Positions 33,033 to 43,762 are shown, counted from the first letter of the stretch. The stretch: 64,000 nucleotides of DNA from CAYRJA01 sp964424455 (GCA_964424455.1 CAYRJA010000002.1:10811-74810), one strand, 5' to 3'. The notes: generated by a model from the letters alone, not told the origin. A program made the numbers and translations.

Positions 33033-35888
33033 ATGATTAGTATTCCTGAAAAGACCAAGACGAAAAAACAAACATCTCCCTCTGAGAAAAATATTTTTAT
33101 CAAAGGAGCCCGTGTTCATAATCTCAAAAATATTGATATTGAGATAGAGCGCAACAAACTTGTAGTAGTTACAGGTGTATCCGGTTCAGGCAAATCCTCA
33201 CTTACGATAGATACGCTTTATGCCGAAGGTCAGCGGCGCTATGTGGAATCATTGTCTGCTTATGCCCGTCAGTTTCTGATGAAAATGAATAAGCCGGATG
33301 TGGACTATATACACGGCTTATGTCCGGCAATCGCCATTGAGCAAAAAGTTTCCACCCGCACCACTCGCTCTACTGTAGGTTCGCTTACAGAAATTTATGA
33401 TTACCTGCGCTTACTGTTTGCCCGTGTTGGTGAAACTTACTCGCCTGTTACAGGAGTAGAGGTGAAGAAGCACGAAGTGCTTGATGTAGTTGATTATGTA
33501 AATTCACTGGAAGAAGGAACTGCCGTTTATGTGCTGGTACCGTTTATAGAGTTTAATAAGCGACCGCTGAAAGAAGAACTCAATGTGCTGTTACAGAAAG
33601 GATTTTCACGGGTGATGACGGATAATAAATTAGTGAAGATTGAAGAACTGATTAACACATTTGCAAAGAAAGAGGAGAAGAAAATAAAGCAGACACTTCG
33701 AATAGTTATTGACCGCCTGATGGTTAAAAAAAATGATGAAGATACTCAGGCACGAATTTCCGATTCGGTGCAGACTGCGTTTTATGAGAGTGACGGAGAC
33801 TGTATTATCGCTTCAAACACTCATGATACCAAGAGTCAGGAAGCTGTTACAGAAAAATTTTTCTCCAACCGTTTTGAAGCAGATGGTATCCGTTTTGAAG
33901 AACCAACTCCGCATTTATTCAGTTTCAATAATCCATTTGGCGCATGTCCGACTTGTGAAGGTTTTGGAAGCGTAATTGGTATTGATGAAGATTTGGTGTT
34001 TCCTGATAAATCACTTTCCGTTTATGAAGGGGCTATTGCACCGTGGAAAGGCGAAAAAATGAGTGAGTGGAATGACCTGCTGATAAAAAATGCTATAAAA
34101 TTTGACTTTCCTGTTCACCGTGCATATCATGATTTATCAGAGAAAGAAAAGAAGCTGTTATGGACGGGTAATAAATATTTCAATGGGCTGGATGACTTTT
34201 TCCGCGAGGTAGAAAGGCAATCTTATAAAATTCAATATCGCGTAATGCTTTCGCGTTACAGAGGAAGAACTGTTTGCCCAAAGTGCAAAGGAACAAGAAT
34301 CCGTAAAGAAGCCGGCTATGTAAAAATCAATAACAAGTCTATTTCAGATTTAGTGTTGATGCCGGTAAAAAGTCTTAAAGTATTTTTTGATGAACTTTCT
34401 CTTTCTGATTATGAGAAAGAAATTTCAAAGAGAGTAACAGTGGAAATCAGAAACCGCATTCAGTTTATGTTGGATGTCGGACTGGGCTACCTTACCCTTA
34501 ATCGTCTTTCTTCCACATTATCCGGAGGTGAAACGCAGCGTATCAACCTGACAAGAATGTTGGGAAGTAATCTTACAAGCTCCTTGTACATATTAGATGA
34601 GCCGAGTGTCGGGCTTCATCCGAAAGACACCGGAAGATTGGTAAAAGTGTTGCACCGTTTGCGTGATTTTGGGAACACAGTTGTAGTGGTTGAGCACGAG
34701 GAAGAAATAATGTTACAGGCAGACAGGATCATTGACATGGGACCGCTTGCAGGAACACATGGTGGAGAAGTTGTTTTCAGCGGAACATTTAATCAGATTT
34801 TGAAAGACGAGGACTCGCTGACAGGAAAGTATTTAGTCGGGAAAGAAAAGATTGAGGTGCCCGCATATCGTCGTAAGGGTACAAAGTTTATAGAAGTGAT
34901 AGGCGCTTCGCATCATAATCTGAAAAATATTGATGTAAAAATCCCATTTAATACTATTACGGTTGTAACAGGAGTAAGTGGTTCAGGAAAAACCACTCTT
35001 GTCAAACAAATCCTTTATCCTGCTCTTAATAAATCACTCGGCAATATTGGTGAAAAACCCGGTGGATTTCGCGAGTTGAAAATGGATAGTAATTCTATTG
35101 CTCAGGTTGAATTGGTTGACCAAAATCCGTTGGGGAAATCTTCCCGTTCTAATCCGGTTACCTATATCAAAGCGTATGATTTAATCCGCGAACTGTTTGC
35201 AAGTCAGAAGTTAGCCAAGATGCGAGGGTTTCAACCAAGGCATTTTTCGTTTAATGTTGAAGGAGGTCGTTGTGATACTTGCAACGGAGAAGGCGAGATT
35301 ATAGTAGAGATGCAGTTTCTGGCTGATGTGCATTTACTTTGTGAAACATGTAAGGGAAAGCGGTTTAAAGATGAAGTACTTGAAATCACTTACAAAGACA
35401 AAAATATTTCAGATGTGCTGGATATGACGGTGGATGAAGCGCTTGATTTCTTCAACGATGAGAAATCATTGCATGATGCGTTGAAGCCGTTAGCTGACGT
35501 GGGTTTAGGTTATGTAAAACTTGGACAATCATCAAGTACATTATCAGGAGGAGAGGCGCAGCGGGTAAAACTTGCTTCTTTTCTCGGAAAGGGTAAAGCG
35601 ACTCATCCCGTATTTTTCATTTTTGATGAACCGACAACCGGACTGCATTTCAACGATATAAAAAAACTGTTACAGTCTTTCAATGCGTTGATAGAACACG
35701 GTCATTCTATTTTGATTATTGAGCACAATATGGAAATTATCAAATGTGCAGATTACATTATAGACCTCGGACCGGAAGGCGGTGAAGGCGGAGGACATCT
35801 TTTGTTTCAGGGTACACCTGAAGAAATGGTAAAAAAGGTAAAATCACCTACGGCAGAGTATTTAAAGCAGAAAATTGCATTGAAATAG
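33033..35888 (+). CDS. uvrA: Excinuclease ABC subunit A
   Basis: This 951-residue damage sensor of nucleotide excision repair has two ABC ATPase modules. The first Walker A is GVSGSGKSSL (about 48-57) and the second is GVSGSGKTTL. The ABC signatures are LSGGETQRINL and LSGGEAQRVKL. Zinc-binding CxxC pairs are seen in CPTCEGFG, CPKCKGTR, CDTCNGEGE and CETCKGKR. UvrA loads UvrB at lesions. No LexA-like box is recognisable upstream. The gene carries six copies of the dispersed motif, mostly as codons for Leu-Gln or Val-Thr. Confidence 0.97.
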   Translation: MISIPEKTKTKKQTSPSEKNIFIKGARVHNLKNIDIEIERNKLVVVTGVSGSGKSSLTIDTLYAEGQRRYVESLSAYARQFLMKMNKPDVDYIHGLCPAIAIEQKVSTRTTRSTVGSLTEIYDYLRLLFARVGETYSPVTGVEVKKHEVLDVVDYVNSLEEGTAVYVLVPFIEFNKRPLKEELNVLLQKGFSRVMTDNKLVKIEELINTFAKKEEKKIKQTLRIVIDRLMVKKNDEDTQARISDSVQTAFYESDGDCIIASNTHDTKSQEAVTEKFFSNRFEADGIRFEEPTPHLFSFNNPFGACPTCEGFGSVIGIDEDLVFPDKSLSVYEGAIAPWKGEKMSEWNDLLIKNAIKFDFPVHRAYHDLSEKEKKLLWTGNKYFNGLDDFFREVERQSYKIQYRVMLSRYRGRTVCPKCKGTRIRKEAGYVKINNKSISDLVLMPVKSLKVFFDELSLSDYEKEISKRVTVEIRNRIQFMLDVGLGYLTLNRLSSTLSGGETQRINLTRMLGSNLTSSLYILDEPSVGLHPKDTGRLVKVLHRLRDFGNTVVVVEHEEEIMLQADRIIDMGPLAGTHGGEVVFSGTFNQILKDEDSLTGKYLVGKEKIEVPAYRRKGTKFIEVIGASHHNLKNIDVKIPFNTITVVTGVSGSGKTTLVKQILYPALNKSLGNIGEKPGGFRELKMDSNSIAQVELVDQNPLGKSSRSNPVTYIKAYDLIRELFASQKLAKMRGFQPRHFSFNVEGGRCDTCNGEGEIIVEMQFLADVHLLCETCKGKRFKDEVLEITYKDKNISDVLDMTVDEALDFFNDEKSLHDALKPLADVGLGYVKLGQSSSTLSGGEAQRVKLASFLGKGKATHPVFFIFDEPTTGLHFNDIKKLLQSFNALIEHGHSILIIEHNMEIIKCADYIIDLGPEGGEGGGHLLFQGTPEEMVKKVKSPTAEYLKQKIALK

Positions 35889-35905
35889 CATAGGAAAAAC
35901 TATCC

Positions 35906-35936
35906 TTTGTTTTAAAACCGATTACTTCTACCTTTG
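35906..35936 (+). promoter_or_regulatory. Canonical Bacteroidota promoter for tatA-gatA
   Basis: TTTG at 35906-35909, a spacer of exactly 19 bases, and TACCTTTG at 35929-35936 give a perfect match to TTTG-N19-TAnnTTTG. The tatA ATG follows at 35954. Confidence 0.7.
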
Positions 35937-35953
35937 TAGTACAATTTAAAAAA

Positions 35954-36166
35954 ATGTCATATCCCTTTTTATTAAGTATGCCCGGCGGTAGTGAATGGAT
36001 ACTTATTTTTCTTGCTATCATTTTGCTTTTCGGCGGAAAGAAAATCCCTGAGTTGATGCGCGGTATCGGTAAAGGAATCCGCGAGTTCAATGCAGCTAAA
36101 AGCAGTGTTGAAAGCGAAATTAAAGAAGGCATGAAAGAGGAAGATAAGAAAGAACTTCCTAAGTAA
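35954..36166 (+). CDS. tatA: Twin-arginine translocase subunit TatA-like
   Basis: This 70-residue protein has one N-terminal membrane span (WILIFLAIILLFGG), then the FGGKKIPELMRGIGKGIREF hinge and amphipathic helix that define TatA/TatE, and a charged tail. It forms the pore-like assembly that moves folded proteins across the inner membrane with TatC. No tatC lies in the window. It is preceded by a strong promoter and followed 25 bases later by gatA. Confidence 0.93.
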   Translation: MSYPFLLSMPGGSEWILIFLAIILLFGGKKIPELMRGIGKGIREFNAAKSSVESEIKEGMKEEDKKELPK

Positions 36167-36191
36167 TTCATATCACTTTCACTCTGTTGTT

Positions 36192-37619
36192 TTGAGATTA
36201 TATTCTTCTCTTTCATCCATACAAAATGAATTAAAGAAAGGCAGTGTTACTTGTGTGGACATTGCAAACTATTATATTTCCAATATCGAAAAGAACCAAC
36301 ATCTGAATGCGTTTCTTGAAGTGTATTCAGAGGAGGTGTTACACAAAGCAAGGATTGTTGACGGGAAAATAAAATCCGGCACTGCGGGCAAGTTGGCAGG
36401 GGCAGTTATAGCTGTCAAAGATGTACTGTGTCACCGCAACCATAAAGTTTCTGCGAGTTCAAAAATACTGAGTGATTTCACTTCTCTTTATTCCTGTACG
36501 GCAATAGAACGGCTTGAAATGGAAGACGCTATTATCATTGGCAGAACCAATTGTGATGAATTTGCGATGGGATCTTCCAATGAAAATTCTGCTTATGGTC
36601 CCGTGAAAAATGGTTTAGATAATACCAAAGTCCCGGGCGGCTCATCAGGCGGCTCGGCAGTGGCGGTGCAGATGGACATGTGTCTTGCCTCGCTGGGGAC
36701 AGATACCGGCGGCTCTATTCGCCAACCTGCTTCATTTTGCGGAGTGGTTGGGCTAAAGCCGACTTATGGTAGAATTTCGCGTTACGGACTAATTGCTTAT
36801 GCTTCATCATTTGACCAGATAGGAACCTTTACTCATAACATTGAAGATGCAGCCATTCTCCTGGAAGTAATGTCCGGTAAAGATGAATATGACAGCACTG
36901 TATCTTCTGCTGTAACAGAAAATTATTCGGATAAATTAAATTTCAACGGTAAAGCGCGGATTGCTTATTTCAATGACTGTGTTCATCACAAAGGATTGGA
37001 TAAAGAAATCGGCAAAGAAGTGTTACAGTTGATAGAAAAACTAAGACAGGAAGGACATACTGTAGAAGAGGTGCCCTTTGATGTGATTGATTATTTAGTA
37101 CCGGCTTACTATGTATTAACTACTGCGGAAGCTTCTTCCAACCTTTCCCGCTTTGATGGTATTCGCTATGGTTATCATAGTTCTCACTCCACTGATTTAG
37201 AAAGCACTTACAAAAGGAATCGTACAGAAGGTTTTGGTAAAGAAGTGAAACGGAGAATCATGCTTGGCACCTTTGTATTGAGTGCCGGGTATTATGATGC
37301 ATATTATTCTAAAGGACAAAAGGTCCGCAGGTATATCAAAGAAAAAACGGAGAGCATACTAAGTAATTACGATTTTATTTTAACGCCCACCACTCCGACT
37401 ACAGCATTCGGAATGAATGAAAAAACAGGAGACCCTATTACCATGTATGTGGCAGATATGTTTACAGTTCAGGCTCCGATCTGTGGGCTGCCCGCCATTT
37501 CACTTCCATTAAAAAAACATTCCAACGGATTGCCTTATGGTATTCAGTTGATGAGTGGAAAATTTAAGGAAGCAGAACTTCTCGCTTTCTCCGATTATCT
37601 GATGAAGTTTGCAGGATAA
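36192..37619 (+). CDS. gatA: Aspartyl/glutamyl-tRNA amidotransferase subunit A
   Basis: This 475-residue amidase makes Gln-tRNA and Asn-tRNA from mischarged precursors together with GatB and GatC, which are not in this window. The Ser-cisSer-Lys triad is visible: K76 in VIAVKD, cis-Ser near 151 in PGGSSGGSAVA, and nucleophile S175 in GTDTGGSIRQP. The start is an apparent TTG at 36192, since no in-frame ATG exists between the tatA end and the conserved N-terminus. This arrangement with tatA suggests one transcript. Confidence 0.94.
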   Translation: MRLYSSLSSIQNELKKGSVTCVDIANYYISNIEKNQHLNAFLEVYSEEVLHKARIVDGKIKSGTAGKLAGAVIAVKDVLCHRNHKVSASSKILSDFTSLYSCTAIERLEMEDAIIIGRTNCDEFAMGSSNENSAYGPVKNGLDNTKVPGGSSGGSAVAVQMDMCLASLGTDTGGSIRQPASFCGVVGLKPTYGRISRYGLIAYASSFDQIGTFTHNIEDAAILLEVMSGKDEYDSTVSSAVTENYSDKLNFNGKARIAYFNDCVHHKGLDKEIGKEVLQLIEKLRQEGHTVEEVPFDVIDYLVPAYYVLTTAEASSNLSRFDGIRYGYHSSHSTDLESTYKRNRTEGFGKEVKRRIMLGTFVLSAGYYDAYYSKGQKVRRYIKEKTESILSNYDFILTPTTPTTAFGMNEKTGDPITMYVADMFTVQAPICGLPAISLPLKKHSNGLPYGIQLMSGKFKEAELLAFSDYLMKFAG

Positions 37620-37867
37620 CGCATTCCCGTTTTTTTGAGATTATTACTTTTTACAAGGTTTTACGGTTAAATCCGTTTAATATTACCAAATACAACCTAT
37701 TAGAGTAAAACAAAATGAGTTTTACTGCGTTAGAAAGCGGGCTGTAAAAGAGTTGAGGGTTATTGTGTACAGTTAATAAATTGCAGCGGATAAAATTGAT
37801 TTACAACCCTGAAGTTGTTAAATGCAATTCTTATTTTGCCGCACTTAAAATTTTTTAAAAATGTAAA

Positions 37868-39379
37868 ATGACAATTCGGATGACGAAGCCAAATAGATTA
37901 CAAAAGATAACTGCAGCCTTTCTCTTCGCCTTTGGCTGTAGTACTGCTGGTTACAATTATGCGTACGCACAGGTACCCTTTAATGTTAATCCGGTCGTAA
38001 CACCTGAAATAATTTCAGAGAGTACCATAGATGATAGTTTGAATATAGTTGATAATTCTCTTGACTCACTGGTGAGTGGAGATGATTTTACTACTGGTGA
38101 TATACAATCGTTCCCCATATTTCCGGATTCGGTTTACGAGTCGCGAATCCTGTCGTTACCTACAACACTGCCTGTAACCTATAATGAACAGGTGCGCAAT
38201 TTTATTGATGTGTACACTATGAGAGCTAAAAAGAGAGATCAGGTAGAGAGAATGGTAGGATTAAGTAAAATTTATTTCCCTTTGTTTGAGAAGATTTTAG
38301 CTGACAATCAGGTGCCAACTGATTTAAAGTATCTGGCAATTATTGAGTCGGCATTAAATCCTCATGCAGTGTCGCACTGCGGCGCTACCGGAATATGGCA
38401 GTTTATGTATTCTACAGGAAAAATTTATGGATTACAAATCAACGGATATCTTGATGAACGAAAAGATATTATTGAATCTACTAAGGCGGCAGCAACTTAC
38501 CTGAAGAATATGTATAACACTTATGGTGACTGGCTTTTGTCTATTGCTGCATATAACTGTGGTCCGGGAAATGTAAACCGTGCCATCCTTCGCTCAGGTG
38601 GCAGTTATGATTTCTGGACTATCAGCAAGTATCTTCCTAAAGAAACAAGAGGTTATGTGCCTGCATTTATTGCTGCAATGTATGTGATGAATTATTATGA
38701 CACACACGGTCTGTATCCTCAGTATCCTGAGTATTGTATAGGAGATATATGTACAGTTGACGTGTCTGAGAAAATAAGTTTCGAACAATTATCCAAACTG
38801 ACTTGTGTGCCGATTGAAGAAATTCGCTTTCTAAATCCTGCACTAAGAGGCGATGTGATTCCGGCTTTAGGTTCTCAGCCTTATTCGCTGAAATTACCGT
38901 CCGAATCTCTTCCTCTTTTTTCAGAAGTGAAAGATTCGATAGTATTCCTGTCGAAGAACTATACAGCAGCATATTACTCAAAGTATAAAGGACACTACTA
39001 CAACACAAATGGTAAAGGGAATGTACATATAGTAAGGAAAGGAGAAACACTTGGGTTAATTGCTCAAAGGCATAAATGTTCTGTTGCACAAATCAAATCA
39101 TGGAATAATCTGAAAGGGAACACAATTTATGCAGGCCAGAAGTTAAAGGTGTACGGGAAAAGCGGAGTTTCCTCTACTGTTAAGACGGTTTCACCCACGG
39201 TAACCAAGCAATCTTCTTCAACAGGTAAAGTAGTTTACTACAAAGTCAGAAGCGGAGATACTCTTTGGGGAATTTCCAATATGTATCCGGGTGTTACAGT
39301 GTCAGACATTAAAGCTGCAAATGACATTAGCAAGGTGCATAAACTTCAGCCGGGCACGGTTCTGAAGATTAATCTCTAA
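37868..39379 (+). CDS. mltD: Membrane-bound lytic transglycosylase with LysM repeats (MltD-like)
   Basis: The 503-residue protein starts with a signal segment (AAFLFAFGCSTAGYNYAYA); a Cys inside it could be a lipid anchor, but the lipobox is poor. A linker leads to an SLT-type lysozyme fold at about 125-270 with catalytic E160 in LAIIESALNP and the GATGIWQFM motif. Two LysM domains (about 379-425 and 453-502) bind peptidoglycan. It cleaves glycan strands to 1,6-anhydro ends during wall turnover. A strong hairpin terminator follows. Confidence 0.93.
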   Translation: MTIRMTKPNRLQKITAAFLFAFGCSTAGYNYAYAQVPFNVNPVVTPEIISESTIDDSLNIVDNSLDSLVSGDDFTTGDIQSFPIFPDSVYESRILSLPTTLPVTYNEQVRNFIDVYTMRAKKRDQVERMVGLSKIYFPLFEKILADNQVPTDLKYLAIIESALNPHAVSHCGATGIWQFMYSTGKIYGLQINGYLDERKDIIESTKAAATYLKNMYNTYGDWLLSIAAYNCGPGNVNRAILRSGGSYDFWTISKYLPKETRGYVPAFIAAMYVMNYYDTHGLYPQYPEYCIGDICTVDVSEKISFEQLSKLTCVPIEEIRFLNPALRGDVIPALGSQPYSLKLPSESLPLFSEVKDSIVFLSKNYTAAYYSKYKGHYYNTNGKGNVHIVRKGETLGLIAQRHKCSVAQIKSWNNLKGNTIYAGQKLKVYGKSGVSSTVKTVSPTVTKQSSSTGKVVYYKVRSGDTLWGISNMYPGVTVSDIKAANDISKVHKLQPGTVLKINL

Positions 39380-39401
39380 GATTTAGAAAAATAGAAACGA
39401 T

Positions 39402-39433
39402 AAAGCGCTCTCAAAAAAAGAGCGCTTTTTTAT
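39402..39433 (+). terminator. Rho-independent terminator after mltD
   Basis: AAAGCGCTCT pairs with AGAGCGCTTT around a CAAAAAA loop and is followed by TTTATTT. It begins 23 bases after the mltD stop. Confidence 0.85.
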
Positions 39434-39493
39434 TTGTGGAAAACAAATTGGATAATACAGCTCGTTTCCTTTCCATTCAACTCGCAGGAACTA

Positions 39494-39501
39494 TACATTT
39501 G
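39494..39501 (+). promoter_or_regulatory. Candidate -7 box before murF-alr
   Basis: TACATTTG matches TAnnTTTG and lies 8 bases before the ATG, giving a nearly leaderless transcript. The -33 position holds only TTCC. Confidence 0.35.
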
Positions 39502-39509
39502 CCAATAAT

Positions 39510-42038
39510 ATGCAGTTGAAGAATTATACGCCGGAGCAGATCGCTAAAATGATGCGGGCAAAACTTATCCAGAAAGGAAGCGCCATTACAATTGAAAATC
39601 TTTTACTTGACAGCCGGAAATTAGTTTTTCCTGAAAGCTCCTTGTTCTTTGCACTGAAAGGTGGAAGGCGAAACGGACATTTGTTCATAGATGAACTGTA
39701 TGAAAAGGGAGTTCGCAGTTTTGTGGTGAGCGATGAACTGGATTTACAGAAATACCCAAAAGGAAATTTCTTCGGAACAAAGAATACCACTATTGCTTTA
39801 CAAAATCTAACCGCCACTCACCGGAAGAACTACAACTTGCCGGTAATCGGAATTACAGGCAGTAATGGAAAGACCATTGTAAAAGAATGGCTCCATCAGT
39901 TGTTGGAACCGGATTATAGTATCGTTCGCAGTCCCAAAAGTTACAACTCGCAGATAGGTGTACCACTTTCTGTGTGGCAGATTGCAGACTACCACAACCT
40001 CGGAATCTTTGAAGCAGGCGTATCGCAACCAGATGAAATGGCAAACCTTGAAAAGGTTATTCAACCGACCATTGGAATTTTTACGAATATCGGAAATGCA
40101 CACAACGAAGGATTCCTGAATATCCGTCAGAAAGTAAATGAGAAACTGAAACTGTTTGTAAGAGCAGACATTTTGATCTACTGCCGCGATTATGCAGACA
40201 TCAACGAATGTCTTGCTATTGTTAAAGATCGGATGAAGCGGGCTGATTCTGACTTTAACGGATTTAAAACATTCTCATGGACTAAAAAAGAACTGGATGC
40301 GGATGTTGCAATTAAATCTATTGAGAAGAAAAATTCTTACACTGAAATTACTGCAGTATATCAGCAGGAAGACTATTCGTTTACCATTCCACTGACGGAT
40401 GATGCGTCTATTGAAAACGCTATTCATTGCTGGATGACACTGATGTATCTGAAAGTTGACCCTGTTACAATTGCAAACCGTATGTCAGCGCTGAGCATGA
40501 TTGCAATGCGGCTTGAACTGAAAGATGCGGTAAACAATTGCTCGCTTATCAACGATTCATACAACTCTGATTTGAATGCTCTCGGTATTGCAATTGATTT
40601 TCTGAATCAGCAAAAACAACATCGTCGCCGGACATTGATTCTTTCAGATATTTTACAATCGGGAATGGCTGACGGGGAATTATATGAAGAGGTGGCAGAA
40701 ATGGCAAGCAGCAAAGGAATTAACAGGTTAATAGGAATAGGAAAGTCCATAGGGAAACAGCAGAAGATTTTTAATAATAAAGAAAATCTGCTTGCTTCAT
40801 TCTACCCAAGCACGGATGATTTTCTGAAATCGTTCAATTCAGACGAATTTCATGATGAAACCATTTTACTGAAAGGCGCCCGCTCTTTTGAGTTTGAACG
40901 CATCAGTAAAAAGTTAGAACAGAAACAGCATGAAACGGTACTGGAAATAAATCTGAATTCACTGTTGCATAATCTCAGCGTGTATCAGTCATTGCTGAAG
41001 CCGGAAACCAAAATGATGGTAATGGTGAAGGCATTTTCCTATGGCAGCGGTAGTTTTGAAATAGCCAATGTGTTACAGTTTCATAAAGTGGATTATCTGG
41101 CGGTTGCTTATGCAGATGAAGGAATTGCTTTACGCAAATCCGGAATCTCCATGCCGATTATGGTGATGAATCCCGAGCCGAGAAGCTTTGAAGCGATTAT
41201 TCATTACCAGTTAGAGCCGGAAATGTATTCGCTGAAAGAACTGAAGCAGTTTATGACGGTGGCAGAAGGAGTGAAAGAAAAATATCCTGACGGCTATCCC
41301 ATTCATCTGGAAGTAGAAACCGGTATGCACCGTTTGGGTTTTGATGAAGAAAATTTTGATGAACTGATTTCGCTGCTTCGTCAGAATAATTCAGTGAAAG
41401 TACAGAGTATTTTTTCTCACCTCGCTGCGAGTGAAGATGTTGCAATGGAAGATTACTCCAAAGGACAGATTGAAAAATTTGAATCTGCCAGCAAACAAAT
41501 CACTGATGCTGTTGGCTATCCGGTTATCCGCCATATTCTGAATTCAGCAGGTATTGTACGGTTTCCACAGGCACATTTTGATATGGTTCGTTTGGGGCTT
41601 GGAATTTACGGGATTGATTATTCACAGAAATTAGAAGGTAAGCTGAAGAATGTAAGCACGCTGAAGACAACCGTTTCTCAAATCAAATATTTGAAAGCCG
41701 GCGAAACAGTGGGTTACGGACGGGCAGGAACTGTAACACGGGATACTGTTGTAGCTACCGTCGGCATCGGATATGCTGATGGACTTAGTCGTCGTCTGAG
41801 TTGTGGTATTGGTAAAATGATGATAAAGAATCAACCGGCTCCCATCCTCGGAAATATTTGCATGGACATGACTATGCTCGATGTTACAGATATACCGAAT
41901 GTGGAAGAAGGAGATGATGTGATTGTATTTGGCGAAGAACTTCCGCTAAAAGCTTTAGCCGGCTGGAGTGGTACTATTCCTTATGAAGTAATGACTACTA
42001 TTTCGCAGAGGGTGAGAAGAGTGTATTTTCAGGAATAG
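39510..42038 (+). CDS. Bifunctional MurF / alanine racemase fusion
   Basis: This 842-residue cytoplasmic fusion is typical of Bacteroidota. Residues 1 to about 465 form MurF (ATP loop GITGSNGKT; RRTLILSDILQSG near 370), which adds D-Ala-D-Ala to UDP-MurNAc-tripeptide. Residues about 470-842 form alanine racemase: the PLP lysine is in MVMVKAFSYGSG (K near 505) and the second catalytic Tyr is in the IGYADGLSRR region. The racemase supplies D-alanine for the dipeptide that MurF adds, so the fusion joins precursor supply to use. Both active sites look intact. Confidence 0.95.
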   Translation: MQLKNYTPEQIAKMMRAKLIQKGSAITIENLLLDSRKLVFPESSLFFALKGGRRNGHLFIDELYEKGVRSFVVSDELDLQKYPKGNFFGTKNTTIALQNLTATHRKNYNLPVIGITGSNGKTIVKEWLHQLLEPDYSIVRSPKSYNSQIGVPLSVWQIADYHNLGIFEAGVSQPDEMANLEKVIQPTIGIFTNIGNAHNEGFLNIRQKVNEKLKLFVRADILIYCRDYADINECLAIVKDRMKRADSDFNGFKTFSWTKKELDADVAIKSIEKKNSYTEITAVYQQEDYSFTIPLTDDASIENAIHCWMTLMYLKVDPVTIANRMSALSMIAMRLELKDAVNNCSLINDSYNSDLNALGIAIDFLNQQKQHRRRTLILSDILQSGMADGELYEEVAEMASSKGINRLIGIGKSIGKQQKIFNNKENLLASFYPSTDDFLKSFNSDEFHDETILLKGARSFEFERISKKLEQKQHETVLEINLNSLLHNLSVYQSLLKPETKMMVMVKAFSYGSGSFEIANVLQFHKVDYLAVAYADEGIALRKSGISMPIMVMNPEPRSFEAIIHYQLEPEMYSLKELKQFMTVAEGVKEKYPDGYPIHLEVETGMHRLGFDEENFDELISLLRQNNSVKVQSIFSHLAASEDVAMEDYSKGQIEKFESASKQITDAVGYPVIRHILNSAGIVRFPQAHFDMVRLGLGIYGIDYSQKLEGKLKNVSTLKTTVSQIKYLKAGETVGYGRAGTVTRDTVVATVGIGYADGLSRRLSCGIGKMMIKNQPAPILGNICMDMTMLDVTDIPNVEEGDDVIVFGEELPLKALAGWSGTIPYEVMTTISQRVRRVYFQE

Positions 42039-42174
42039 TAAATCTCAGATTGTTACACCAGTGAAACATCAAGGTATAAAGTATCAACTAACTGCCTGCT
42101 TTATCATTGACGCTTCATATTGTTTTTATTTACAATCCGCCCTTTAGGTATAACTTTACCGCGAAATAGATATA

Positions 42175-43758
42175 ATGAAGAAAATTCCTCTTCTCTTTCT
42201 TTTTGTTATTTCAGTTCTATCCGGTTCAGCACAGGAAGGACGACTCTCAGGCGATTTGCAGCTTAATGCTAATTTTTATAACAAAGATTCTACCATCGGC
42301 GCAAGTAACACTCCGCTATACGATAAGTTTTTTTCTTCTGTTGATTCATGGCTGACATTAGATTACAACATCAGCGGATTTAATGCACGGACACGCTTCG
42401 ACTTGTTTAACAACTCTGCGTTGTTTGATCCGCAGAAAGCATATACCGGAGCCGGTCTTGGCTTTTGGTCATTATCAAAAGAGATAAAAGGATTAACTGT
42501 AACAGGCGGTTATTTTTACGACCAGTTTGGAAGCGGGATTGTTTACCGGGCTTATGAAGACCGAGGGCTTGGTATTGATTACGCCACTTTTGGTGTGCGG
42601 CTCAACTACAAACTAAATGACAACTGGTATGTAAAGGCATTTACCGGACAGGAGAAAAATTTATTCAGCACTTACAAACCGATAATAAAAGGAGTAGACA
42701 TAGAAGGGTCGGTTGCGATAAATGATAATATGCGCATCAATCCGGGTGCGGCTATAGTGAATCGTACACTTGATGATGCCTCTATGAATCTGATTGCTGC
42801 CACGATTAACACTTATCCGTTAGAGGAAAGATTCTATCCTAAGTATAATGTGTATGCTTATTCGGGATATAATACTCTGATATGGAAAAATATTACATGG
42901 TATGCTGAATATGCCGGCAAGACAAGCGAGGCGATAGTAGATAACAATGGAGAATTGGTTGATAAGGATGGAAGTGTGATTTACACTACGCTCTCTTATT
43001 CCAAAAAAGGTTTTGGTGTTACAGGACAGTATAAGCGGACAGAGAATTTCATCTTTCGTACTTCACCAAATGAAACACTTCTGCTCGGTATCCTGAATTA
43101 TATTCCATCTCTCACTAAGCAAAATGCGATGCGCTTGCTGACACGATACAATGCAGCTACACAATATTTGGGCGAGGCGGCTTATGAAGGTGATGCAGTT
43201 TTCACTCCGGTAAAAGGATATAAAATTTCACTGAACTATTCTAATGTTCAAACACTAAGTAATACTCAGCTTTGGCAGGAAATTAACGGAGAAATAGAAA
43301 TAACGAAGAACAAGAAATTTCAACAGGCATTTGGAGTACAAAGCATTCTGTACAATCAGGAAGTTTATCAGAATGAACCGGGAGTTCCTGTGGTAAACGC
43401 TATAACACCTTTTGTAGAGTTTACCTACAAATTTGACAAGAAGAGGTCCCTCCGCACTGAATTGCAATACATGAATACCCGGCAGGACTACGGCTCATGG
43501 GCTTATGCTCTTCTGGAATTCAGCATTGCTCCAAAATTTTCTTTTGCTGCCTCTGACATGTACAACATAGAACCCAATGCAGCAGTAGTGAAGGACAAAA
43601 AACATTATTACAATCTTTTTGCTGCTTATACACATGAAGGAAAGCGGTTCACCATCAGCTATGTAAAACAAGTGGAAGGATATAATTGCACAGGCGGTGT
43701 TTGTCGGTATGAACCTGCTTTCAGCGGAGTGCGTTTTACATTAACAACAAACTTTTGA
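42175..43758 (+). CDS. Outer-membrane beta-barrel protein (DUF6029-like)
   Basis: The 527-residue protein has a signal peptide (LFLFVISVLSGSA). Many amphipathic strands follow with a family-like start (LSGDLQLNANFYNKDSTIGA), and it ends in ...GVRFTLTTNF with a terminal aromatic residue, as in outer-membrane barrels. I associate it with the DUF6029 family of Bacteroidota, whose function is unknown. The Omp28-like lipoprotein gene follows 4 bases later, and such pairs recur, suggesting joint work at the cell surface. Confidence 0.7.
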   Translation: MKKIPLLFLFVISVLSGSAQEGRLSGDLQLNANFYNKDSTIGASNTPLYDKFFSSVDSWLTLDYNISGFNARTRFDLFNNSALFDPQKAYTGAGLGFWSLSKEIKGLTVTGGYFYDQFGSGIVYRAYEDRGLGIDYATFGVRLNYKLNDNWYVKAFTGQEKNLFSTYKPIIKGVDIEGSVAINDNMRINPGAAIVNRTLDDASMNLIAATINTYPLEERFYPKYNVYAYSGYNTLIWKNITWYAEYAGKTSEAIVDNNGELVDKDGSVIYTTLSYSKKGFGVTGQYKRTENFIFRTSPNETLLLGILNYIPSLTKQNAMRLLTRYNAATQYLGEAAYEGDAVFTPVKGYKISLNYSNVQTLSNTQLWQEINGEIEITKNKKFQQAFGVQSILYNQEVYQNEPGVPVVNAITPFVEFTYKFDKKRSLRTELQYMNTRQDYGSWAYALLEFSIAPKFSFAASDMYNIEPNAAVVKDKKHYYNLFAAYTHEGKRFTISYVKQVEGYNCTGGVCRYEPAFSGVRFTLTTNF

Positions 43759-43762
43759 TAGG